Assembly (NCBI GenBank): GCA_029062865.1
Contig: JAIDPG010000274.1
Location: forward strand, 1 to 12,298
DNA from: Oscillospiraceae bacterium
Lineage (GTDB): Bacteria; Bacillota; Clostridia; Oscillospirales; Ruminococcaceae
Length of the DNA: 12,298 bases
Direction: 5' to 3'
Both the position numbers and the translations under genes were made by a program. Shown here piece after piece: positions 1 through 5,066 of this stretch. The notes below the pieces were generated by a model. It ran no database searches. It worked only from the letters and a program-made list of their open reading frames with translations, and was not told the origin of the DNA. The stretch's first letter is position 1, and each line of letters starts with the position of its first letter.

Positions 1-2
1 TG

Positions 3-590
3 TTTGGAATGGATTATAACGACAGCACAGCGCAGAACGCGTTTCGCGTGATCTATCACGAAAAAATAACGACTGATCCCGAAAAGCTGATGACTGCCGC
101 GGAAATGCCGAAGTTTTGGGACGACGACAAGCGAAACTATCCGTTTAGGGGCGAGTTTAAGCTGATCCCCAACGAGCCGATAATGTGCTCCGTAAGCTAT
201 GACGACAAGAAACGCTACAATAAGGCGATAAGCGACGCATACAGCGAGGTTTTCGACGGCGAGATCGACGGCGTGTGGAGCAGGGGCGAGGTCAAGGGGC
301 TTTACCAGACCGACAGGCGGCTCGACAACGTGATGAACACCCTCAGCGACGCCGAGTGCAAGGGAACGCATTTCGGCGGATATCCGATCTTCGTGGGGAA
401 CGATCCCCGCATTGAGGAGGGCTTGGAGGATCATACGATATTGCTGTTTCAGTCGTATGGCGATCGCGATGACGGCGATGACGGGATCAACTGGGGCGGA
501 AACGGCGGCATAGCGCATTTCTTCATCACTCCAGATGCTCTGGCAAGGCGGGATTTCAGCAACGTTATGTACACATGGTCGGATTCGTGA
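3..590 (+). CDS. DUF1963 (YwqG-like) protein, 5' end outside the window
   Basis: This is the C-terminal ~195 residues of a DUF1963/YwqG-family protein. An ATG at position 9 opens an ORF, but the frame continues upstream to the window edge (first full codon at 3, reading F-G-M-D-Y). Those residues align with L-Y-G-A-D-F inside the complete paralogue at 1299-2171, so the ATG is an internal methionine. The two proteins share FRVIYHE, the GGYP-F segment, HTI-LLFQS and the C-terminal FFITPD-LA-RDFSNVMYTW; I judge them less than half identical over this part. The family is a soluble cytoplasmic fold with no established enzymatic activity. It is followed after 28 bases by a SUFU-domain gene and then by the paralogue, all on the same strand, which suggests one operon. 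Family assignment is good; function is unknown. Confidence 0.85.
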   Translation, partial: FGMDYNDSTAQNAFRVIYHEKITTDPEKLMTAAEMPKFWDDDKRNYPFRGEFKLIPNEPIMCSVSYDDKKRYNKAISDAYSEVFDGEIDGVWSRGEVKGLYQTDRRLDNVMNTLSDAECKGTHFGGYPIFVGNDPRIEEGLEDHTILLFQSYGDRDDGDDGINWGGNGGIAHFFITPDALARRDFSNVMYTWSDS

Positions 591-618
591 TTATTGCAAA
601 ATTAAATTAGGAGGTCTT

Positions 619-1287
619 ATGGGATTATTTGATAAAAATAAGAAGAACAAGGACAAGGAAAACGAAGAAGAAGTTGAGGCTCTCGGCTGGGATGCGATCA
701 CCGAGGCGTTTGATAAGGTTTACCCCGGTCAGGACAACCCGAAGCATTACGGAACACTTGTTTCGTGGCGGCTTGGCGGTCCAGACCCGATCGACGGGAT
801 AAGCATTTACGACGGCGGCGACTATTGGCATTTCGTGACCTACGGGCTTTCCGATCTCTACGAAAAGGAAACCGACGACCCCGAGTGGAGCGGCTACGGA
901 ATGGAGTTCACAATGCGCCTCAAAAAGGGCTGCTACAACCCCGAGGACGAGGAGGACGAGATAAAGTGCGTCATCGGGAATTTACAGAACATCGCGAAGA
1001 TCACGTTCAACAGCGGCGAGCTTTTCCTGCCGTGGGAGTGGATCTACACGGGGCAGAAAAACGGCATCGATCTGAACCACGCCTCAAAGCTCACGGGCTT
1101 TATCACCGTCCCCGACACGCTTGTCCCGCCCATTGAAACGCCGTTCGGCAAGGTTGAGTTTGTGGAGTTCGTGGGAGCGGCAGACGCTGAGCTGCTGAAA
1201 ATTCAGAGCAAGGAAACGACAGTCCGCGAGCTGTTTGAAAAGCTGGGGAGCGATATTACGGACTACAAACGTGAAAGTATCTTTTAA
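619..1287 (+). CDS. SUFU (suppressor of fused)-domain protein
   Basis: A 222-residue soluble protein. The ATG at 619 is chosen because a perfect AGGAGG (609-614) lies four bases upstream; the frame extends further upstream without a ribosome site. Residues 4-21 are a charged Lys/Glu-rich linker. After this comes a SUFU-like core: HYGTLVSWRLGG (~43-54), the hallmark WHFVTYGLSDLYEKE (~70-84) and SGYGMEFTMRL (~91-101). Bacterial SUFU-domain proteins were described by the Aravind group as likely immunity or protein-binding modules, often in toxin-immunity clusters; no enzymatic residues are expected. Its place between two DUF1963 paralogues, 28 bases after the first and 11 before the second, fits an immunity-type array. 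No toxin gene is visible here. The domain call is strong; the role is inference. Confidence 0.85.
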   Translation: MGLFDKNKKNKDKENEEEVEALGWDAITEAFDKVYPGQDNPKHYGTLVSWRLGGPDPIDGISIYDGGDYWHFVTYGLSDLYEKETDDPEWSGYGMEFTMRLKKGCYNPEDEEDEIKCVIGNLQNIAKITFNSGELFLPWEWIYTGQKNGIDLNHASKLTGFITVPDTLVPPIETPFGKVEFVEFVGAADAELLKIQSKETTVRELFEKLGSDITDYKRESIF

Positions 1288-1298
1288 AGGAGAATAAA

Positions 1299-2171
1299 AT
1301 GGATATTTCACCCGAAACACAAGCCAAACTGGATAAGCTTTTGGCGAAAGTTGACGAGCTGATACCGCCCGTTGAAACGGTGCGTTTTAAGCTCTCGCGC
1401 GACTCAACGACCGTGTTTGACAGCAAGCTGGGCGGCGTGCCGTACTTCCCGAAGGCTATAGAGTACCCGACCGTTCGCGAGGGAGAGAGCAAGGGCAAGC
1501 CGCTGAAGCTCCTCGCGCAGTTGAATTTCGGCGCTCTGCCGAAGCTCGCGGGTTTTCCGACGGAGGGTATCCTGCAATTTTTCGCTTATCCCGATGATCT
1601 GTACGGAGCGGATTTTGACGCGCCATGTGATCAGAACAGCTTCCGCGTGATTTATCACGAGAACGTCATAACCGATACGTCGGCGCTTATCGACAGCGTT
1701 CCCGCGCTCGAGATTGACGAGGAGCTTTTCCCGTTCACTGGCGAGTTTCTGCTCACCGCGGATAAACCCGCGAAAATGGGCGCGGTGGCTACCGATTTCC
1801 GTTTTGATAAGGCAGTTGCGGCGGCTTACAACGAGATTTTCGGCGGCGATGTCGTCGGTATGTGGGATGAGAACGGTAAAGGAATCCGTCAGGTCGACAA
1901 GGAGCTTTACAGCGCTATTCACTCGCGTTACAGCAGCAAGACCCGCGTCGGCGGCTATCCGTTCTTTATGCAGGAGGATCCGCGCGGCTATGATGACAAG
2001 TATTCCCGACACACGATAATGCTGTTCCAATCCGACAGTGAAAATGTCGGCGATAATTGGGAAAACGGAGTGTGCTGGGGTGACGTGGGCGTCGCGAATT
2101 TTTTCATAACTCCCGATGACTTGGCAAAGCGCGATTTCTCCAACGTTATGTACACCTGGGACTGCGGATAA
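1299..2171 (+). CDS. DUF1963 (YwqG-like) protein, complete
   Basis: A 290-residue soluble protein, close to full length for the YwqG family. The start ATG follows AAAGGAGA (1287-1294), whose first base is the last base of the preceding gene's stop codon. Recognisable family features are the GGVPYFP turn (~45-51), LLAQLNFGALPKLAGFP (~71-87), GILQFFAYPDDLYG (~90-103), HTIMLFQSD near residue 240, and the C-terminal FFITPDDLAKRDFSNVMYTW. No signal peptide or membrane segment is seen. It is the second DUF1963 gene here, apparently arisen by old duplication with divergence of the N-terminal part of the shared region. It ends nine bases before the -35 box of the next promoter, and no separate terminator lies in between, so its transcript probably ends at the T-box terminator downstream. 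The molecular function is not known. Confidence 0.88.
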   Translation: MDISPETQAKLDKLLAKVDELIPPVETVRFKLSRDSTTVFDSKLGGVPYFPKAIEYPTVREGESKGKPLKLLAQLNFGALPKLAGFPTEGILQFFAYPDDLYGADFDAPCDQNSFRVIYHENVITDTSALIDSVPALEIDEELFPFTGEFLLTADKPAKMGAVATDFRFDKAVAAAYNEIFGGDVVGMWDENGKGIRQVDKELYSAIHSRYSSKTRVGGYPFFMQEDPRGYDDKYSRHTIMLFQSDSENVGDNWENGVCWGDVGVANFFITPDDLAKRDFSNVMYTWDCG

Positions 2172-2179
2172 AAAAGTGC

Positions 2180-2208
2180 TTGACAAAACCGAAAAAGTAT
2201 GATATAAT
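2180..2208 (+). promoter_or_regulatory. Sigma-A promoter of the tyrS T-box operon
   Basis: A TTGACA -35 box (2180-2185) and a TATAAT -10 box (2203-2208) are separated by exactly 17 bases. An extended -10 TG lies at 2200-2201. Both hexamers match the vegetative consensus perfectly, so this should be a strong constitutive promoter with regulation left to the leader. Transcription is expected to start near 2215, just before the conserved GCGATGA of the T-box stem I. The -35 box lies only nine bases after the stop codon of the DUF1963 gene. Confidence 0.93.
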
Positions 2209-2214
2209 CAAGAT

Positions 2215-2474
2215 AATATTTAAAAGCGATGATGAGAACCCAGTAGCAAAGCGGGTTCGCCCGAACAGAGAACTGTCGGTCGGTGCGAGACAGGGGGCGC
2301 GGTTTGCGAATTACATCTCGGAGCGGCGGCGTGAACGGCTTTTTAGGCTCAATAGCCCGCACGGGTAAGCCCGTTACAGCTGTTCAAAGGCGGAGTTTCA
2401 AAAGCTCCGTAAATTGAGGTGGTACCGCGGTTTATTCGCCCTCTTTGAGTTTAACGCTCAAGGAGGGCTTTTTT
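2215..2474 (+). ncRNA. T-box riboswitch leader, tyrosine specifier
   Basis: A classic T-box leader. Near the 5' end are AGCGATGATGAGAA and an AGTA box. A specifier-loop segment reads GCGAATTACATCTCGG, with TAC (Tyr) at 2312-2314. Stem III (CGGAG...CTCCG) lies around 2391-2409, and the invariant T-box AGGTGGTACCGCGG is at 2417-2430. The terminator hairpin follows at once. In this RNA class, uncharged tRNA pairs with the specifier codon and its free CCA end pairs with the T-box bulge, favouring the antiterminator and read-through. The TAC codon matches the tyrS gene of the operon. The transcript would also carry a lipoprotein gene and a GNAT gene before tyrS, which is atypical. The 5' boundary is predicted from the promoter. 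Confidence 0.95.
2438..2474 (+). terminator. T-box regulated intrinsic terminator
   Basis: A 12-bp stem pairs GCCCTCTTTGAG (2438-2449) with CTCAAGGAGGGC (2457-2468), with one T-G wobble, a 7-base loop and a T6 tract (2469-2474). It is the expression-platform terminator of the tyrosine T-box: its 5' arm follows the T-box sequence directly, so antiterminator and terminator should be alternatives. It probably also ends read-through from the upstream DUF1963/SUFU genes. Confidence 0.93.
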
Positions 2475-2553
2475 ATTGAGAGGTGGTGTTATCCGTGAGA
2501 TGTGAAAATCTCATCGGTTATGTAAAATTCTCACTTTAAATAGCAGGAGGATT
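2472..2553 (+). repeat. Leader element copy 1 (82 bp direct repeat)
   Basis: First of two near-identical copies (the other is 3190-3270). The two differ by an A/C change in GAA-AT, a T/C change in GGT-TAT, and a small difference just before the ribosome site (AGCAGGAGG versus AAAGGAGG). The element starts inside the T-run of the terminator and ends with the ribosome site of the next gene. It holds a 14-codon small ORF (2495-2539) and two similar 20-base halves starting ATGTGAAAATCTCA and ATGTAAAATTCTCA. Each copy feeds its ribosome site to a different gene: this one to the lipoprotein, the other to the GNAT gene. Confidence 0.95.
2495..2539 (+). CDS. Possible 14-codon leader peptide, copy 1
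   Basis: GTG start with GAGGTGG (2480-2486) eight bases upstream and TAA stop, encoding MRCENLIGYVKFSL if GTG is read as Met. The frame also reads upstream to GTG codons at 2486 and 2483. The stop lies five bases before AGGAGG of the lipoprotein gene, a spacing suited to reinitiation or coupling. The second repeat copy keeps the frame: one base difference is synonymous (GGT/GGC) and one gives Asn to His. There is a single Tyr codon, so it is not an obvious tyrosine attenuator. It may instead be chance or the relic of a longer gene. Translation is unproven. Confidence 0.35.
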   Translation: MRCENLIGYVKFSL

Positions 2554-2557
2554 GACC

Positions 2558-3145
2558 GTGAACTTTAAAGTTATTAAAATGATGTTTTCCACTATCGTTT
2601 TGTCGGCGTTTGCTCTCACCGGCTGTTCGAAGAGAGCAGATGAACAGCACAAAATGCCGGCGGTTAATTCGTCGCACGAAAGCATCGGCGAATACTCGAC
2701 CGAAGGCATCGAAATGCCCGCTGATGATACATCGTCCCAAAGCGGCAATGAGCCTCAAACGAGCATTGATGAGGAATCCCAACCTTATGACGAAATTTCT
2801 GTCGATCAACCATTCCTGGACTCCGTGGAGCAGGACAGACTTTATGTCAGGGTTTATTTGCACATTGATGATGAAGCTCTTCGTGCCGAATACGAAGAGA
2901 AATATCCTAACCTTGTGGAAAATTATAATTATTGGGGGCAATTTTTAAGCAATAGCGGCGATCAAATTATCAGAGAATTCGTGTGTGATTACGATATCGA
3001 TTATGAAAATCTTGAGAGTGTGTTCAAAATGGGCGCGAGATTTGGGTGCGAACTCGACATAGGCACTATTTCTTCGATGTTAAATGATACGCGCGTTGCC
3101 GAAATAATTTATTATGTAGGTGATGCTACTTTATGCAACTTTTGA
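2558..3145 (+). CDS. Putative lipoprotein, unknown function
   Basis: A 195-residue exported lipoprotein. The GTG at 2558 is chosen over the TTG at 2552 because AGGAGG (2545-2550) lies seven bases before the GTG but only one before the TTG. Residues 1-23 form a lipoprotein signal: MNFKVIKMM, a hydrophobic stretch, then the lipobox L-T-G-C with Cys23 as the lipidated residue. A Ser/Glu/Asp-rich low-complexity linker (~24-80) leads to a compact acidic C-terminal domain (~85-195) containing LYVRVYLHIDDEAL. I do not recognise the domain. By eye the gene is clearly richer in A+T than its neighbours, and it sits between two copies of an 82-bp repeat, next to a scrap of a GNAT gene. This suggests it was inserted or exchanged into a duplicated GNAT locus. 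It would be under tyrosine T-box control. Confidence 0.78.
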   Translation: MNFKVIKMMFSTIVLSAFALTGCSKRADEQHKMPAVNSSHESIGEYSTEGIEMPADDTSSQSGNEPQTSIDEESQPYDEISVDQPFLDSVEQDRLYVRVYLHIDDEALRAEYEEKYPNLVENYNYWGQFLSNSGDQIIREFVCDYDIDYENLESVFKMGARFGCELDIGTISSMLNDTRVAEIIYYVGDATLCNF

Positions 3146-3152
3146 AACAACT

Positions 3153-3189
3153 GGTGAAAGCGTTCGGGCGGGAGAACGGCTGCGCGAGC
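3153..3189 (+). pseudogene. 37-bp remnant of a second GNAT gene
   Basis: This 37-base stretch matches 3596-3632 inside the intact GNAT gene at 33 of 37 positions. From 3154 it encodes VKAFGRENGCAS, against VKAFGSENGCTS (residues 109-120) of the intact protein. It begins eight bases after the lipoprotein stop codon and ends exactly where the second leader repeat begins. It has no start codon and is not in the lipoprotein reading frame. I read it as the surviving end of a partial GNAT duplicate. Confidence 0.85.
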
Positions 3190-3270
3190 TTTATTGAGAG
3201 GTGGTGTTATCCGTGAGATGTGAACATCTCATCGGCTATGTAAAATTCTCACTTTAAATAAAGGAGGATT
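3190..3270 (+). repeat. Leader element copy 2 (81 bp direct repeat)
   Basis: Second copy of the element at 2472-2553, abutting the GNAT remnant on its left and ending in the AAGGAGG ribosome site of the intact GNAT gene. A base difference from copy 1 completes a perfect palindrome here, TGAGATGT-GA-ACATCTCA (3214-3231), which overlaps the start of the small ORF. The left junction GAGC/TTTATTGAG shares only a GC with the terminator end of copy 1, consistent with a duplication joint at microhomology. Confidence 0.95.
3213..3257 (+). CDS. Possible 14-codon leader peptide, copy 2
   Basis: GTG to TAA frame encoding MRCEHLIGYVKFSL, the counterpart of the frame at 2495-2539 with a single Asn/His difference. 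GAGGTGG lies eight bases upstream of the GTG, and the stop is three bases before the AAGGAGG site of the GNAT gene. No indel has disturbed the frame in either copy; the only indel lies after the stop codon. With so few differences this supports coding weakly. Alternatives are recent duplication without selection, or a nucleic-acid-level function of the palindrome. Confidence 0.35.
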   Translation: MRCEHLIGYVKFSL

Positions 3271-3272
3271 TT

Positions 3273-3731
3273 ATGGTAAGAATAGCGGATATTAACGATC
3301 TGGAACAGCTGACGGAGCTTTTTACGGAGCTTCACCGTCACCACGTTGAAATAAAGCCCGAAACGTTCATAATGCCGGAGCGCGAGTGGTTTTCGTGGAG
3401 ATTATCCGAGATACTGGGCGACAGCGGACAGACGGTTCTGGTACACGACAGCGGCGGGATAAACGCTTACGCTGTCGTGAGGATCATAAACGTGAACGCC
3501 GAGGAAAAGCGTCCGCGCCGAGTGTGCTATATTGACTGCTTTGCCGTTTCGGAGAGCTGCCGCCGCCGCGGCATAGGCACGACGCTTTTTGGCGCGGTGA
3601 AAGCGTTCGGGAGTGAGAATGGCTGCACGAGCGTTCAGCTCGGCGTTACCGCGAGCAATACGGGAGCGGTGCGGTTTTATGAGAAAATGGGGCTTGCTCC
3701 CAGAACTATACAAATGGAGGAGAGAATATAA
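3273..3731 (+). CDS. GNAT-family N-acetyltransferase
   Basis: A 152-residue cytoplasmic GNAT acetyltransferase, normal length for the fold, expected to use acetyl-CoA on an amine whose identity cannot be read from sequence. The start ATG has AAGGAGG (3261-3267) five bases upstream. The N-terminal strand and helix MVRIADINDLEQLTELF, the central CYIDCFAVSESCRRRGIGTTLF (~85-106) with the acetyl-CoA pyrophosphate-binding R-R-R-G-I-G (97-102), and the C-terminal SNTGAVRFYEKMGL (~128-141) are all in place. It ends two bases before tyrS, so the two are surely cotranscribed and probably coupled. A 37-bp scar of a second copy lies at 3153-3189. Substrates such as aminoacyl groups, ribosomal proteins or small toxic amines are possible, but nothing decides among them. 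Confidence 0.92.
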   Translation: MVRIADINDLEQLTELFTELHRHHVEIKPETFIMPEREWFSWRLSEILGDSGQTVLVHDSGGINAYAVVRIINVNAEEKRPRRVCYIDCFAVSESCRRRGIGTTLFGAVKAFGSENGCTSVQLGVTASNTGAVRFYEKMGLAPRTIQMEERI

Positions 3732-3733
3732 AA

Positions 3734-4939
3734 ATGAAACTTTACGACGAACTTATTGCAAGAGGGCTTATCGCCCAAGTGACCGACGAGGACGAAATAA
3801 GCAAGATGATAAACGAGGGCAAGGCGACGTTTTACATCGGTTTCGACCCGACCGCCGACAGCCTGCACGTCGGGCACTTTATGGCGCTTTGTCTGATGAA
3901 GCGCCTGCAAATGGCGGGCAACAAGCCGATAGCGCTGCTCGGCGGCGGCACGGGAATGATCGGCGACCCGTCGGGCAAAAGCGATATGCGCAAAATGCTC
4001 ACGAAAGAAGACATCGACCACAATATCGCGTGCTTCAAAAAGCAGATGAGCCGCTTTATCGACTTCTCGGACGATAAGGCGATAATGGTAAACAACGCCG
4101 AGTGGCTCGCCTCGCTGAACTGGATAGATCTGCTCCGCGAGGTCGGCGCGTGCTTCTCCGTCAACAAAATGCTCACGTTCGAGTGCTATAAGCAGCGTAT
4201 GGAGCGCGGGTTGACGTTCCTCGAGTTCAACTATATGATAATGCAGAGCTACGACTTCTACAAGCTCTACACGGACTACGGCTGCAATATGCAGTTCGGC
4301 GGGGACGATCAGTGGGCGAATATGCTCGGCGGCACGGAGCTTATCCGCAAGAAGCTCGGCAAGGACGCTCACGCGATGACGATTACGCTGCTGCTCAACT
4401 CCGAGGGTAAGAAAATGGGCAAGACGGAAAAGGGCGCGGTGTGGCTCGACCCCGACAAAACCTCGCCCTACGACTTCTTCCAGTACTGGAGAAACGTCGC
4501 GGATGCGGACGTTATCAAGTGCCTGAAAATGCTGACATTCCTGCCCATTGAGCAGATAAACGAAATGGAAAAGTGGGAGGGCGCGGAGCTTAACAAGGCA
4601 AAGGAAACGCTCGCCTATGAGCTGACGGCGCTTGTTCACGGCGAGGACAAGGCGAAAAAGGCGCTCGACGGCGCGAAGAGCCTGTTCGGCGGCTCGGGAA
4701 ACACCGACAATATGCCAACGGCAGCGGTTGAGACGGTCGATAATAAAATCGGCATACTCGACCTGCTTGTAAACACAAAGCTCGCCCCCTCGAAGCGCGA
4801 GGCGCGCAACCTGATTTCGGGCAAGGGAATCGCCGTAGACGACGTTATAATCGAAGACCCGACCGCGCAGGTCGACCTCACGAACGAGGTTATTGTACGC
4901 AAGGGCAAGAAGGTATTTTTGAAGGTTTCAAAAGCATAA
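3734..4939 (+). CDS. tyrS: Tyrosyl-tRNA synthetase
   Basis: A 401-residue class I synthetase that attaches tyrosine to tRNA-Tyr in the cytoplasm. Visible features: YIGFDPTADSLHVGH (34-48) with the HIGH-type motif H-V-G-H; GGGTGMIGDPSGK (70-82); the tyrosine-pocket segments QSYDFYKLY (~171-179) and QFGGDDQW (187-194); the KMSKS-type loop K-M-G-K-T (227-231); and a C-terminal S4 RNA-binding domain (~341-401) with SKREARNLISGKGIAVDD. Length and domain order are normal. Its start is two bases after the GNAT stop, with GGAGGAGAG inside the GNAT end serving as ribosome site. Control by the tyrosine T-box at 2215-2474 is expected even though two genes intervene. No T-rich terminator is seen after the stop; a palindrome pair lies there instead. 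Confidence 0.98.
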   Translation: MKLYDELIARGLIAQVTDEDEISKMINEGKATFYIGFDPTADSLHVGHFMALCLMKRLQMAGNKPIALLGGGTGMIGDPSGKSDMRKMLTKEDIDHNIACFKKQMSRFIDFSDDKAIMVNNAEWLASLNWIDLLREVGACFSVNKMLTFECYKQRMERGLTFLEFNYMIMQSYDFYKLYTDYGCNMQFGGDDQWANMLGGTELIRKKLGKDAHAMTITLLLNSEGKKMGKTEKGAVWLDPDKTSPYDFFQYWRNVADADVIKCLKMLTFLPIEQINEMEKWEGAELNKAKETLAYELTALVHGEDKAKKALDGAKSLFGGSGNTDNMPTAAVETVDNKIGILDLLVNTKLAPSKREARNLISGKGIAVDDVIIEDPTAQVDLTNEVIVRKGKKVFLKVSKA

Positions 4940-4950
4940 GCAGGCAATTT

Positions 4951-5037
4951 GATTTCCCCCGACGGCGAGGAAATCCAAGGAAAAACATTTTCCCTAAAAG
5001 CGTTTTGTTTCCCCCGCCGCAGGCGGGGAAAACAAAA
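4951..5037 (+). repeat. Palindrome pair after tyrS
   Basis: Two inverted repeats lie in the 127-base gap between tyrS and the next gene. The first (4951-4975) pairs GATTTCC with GGAAATC around a GC-rich core. The second (5003-5037) pairs TTTTGTTTCCCCCGCC with GGCGGGGAAAACAAAA, 16 pairs with one C/A mismatch and a GCA loop. A small GGAAAA-ACA-TTTTCC hairpin (4979-4993) lies between them. The GC core of the second has flanking A after it rather than T on either strand, so it is not a canonical intrinsic terminator, although it may stall polymerase or protect RNA ends. The same core occurs at 9892-9960. Confidence 0.85.
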
Positions 5038-5066
5038 TAAATTAACATATTACCAAAGGTGATTTT

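Noticed and set aside
535..618. Longer N terminus for the SUFU-domain protein
   Set aside because: The extension overlaps the end of the upstream gene and has no ribosome site, whereas 619 has a perfect AGGAGG at good spacing.
1404..2186. 260-codon open frame on the minus strand
   Set aside because: Antisense to the DUF1963 gene, which has clear family motifs and a good ribosome site.
2180..2368. 62-codon open frame starting at the -35 box
   Set aside because: Its start codon is the promoter hexamer itself and the rest is the T-box stem I; the frame is fortuitous, although it happens to read the specifier TAC in frame.
2438..2474. Plain terminator of the DUF1963/SUFU genes
   Set aside because: It follows the invariant T-box sequence directly and is better explained as the T-box expression platform, though it may serve both roles.
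3677..4639. 320-codon open frame on the minus strand
   Set aside because: It lies antisense to tyrS, has no ribosome site, and its sequence is the typical arginine/leucine-rich shadow of a GC-biased gene. tyrS is unambiguous.
5003..5037. Intrinsic terminator for tyrS
   Set aside because: The stem is strong, but the bases after the GC core are A-rich on the transcribed strand and no T-run follows, so it does not meet the usual criteria.
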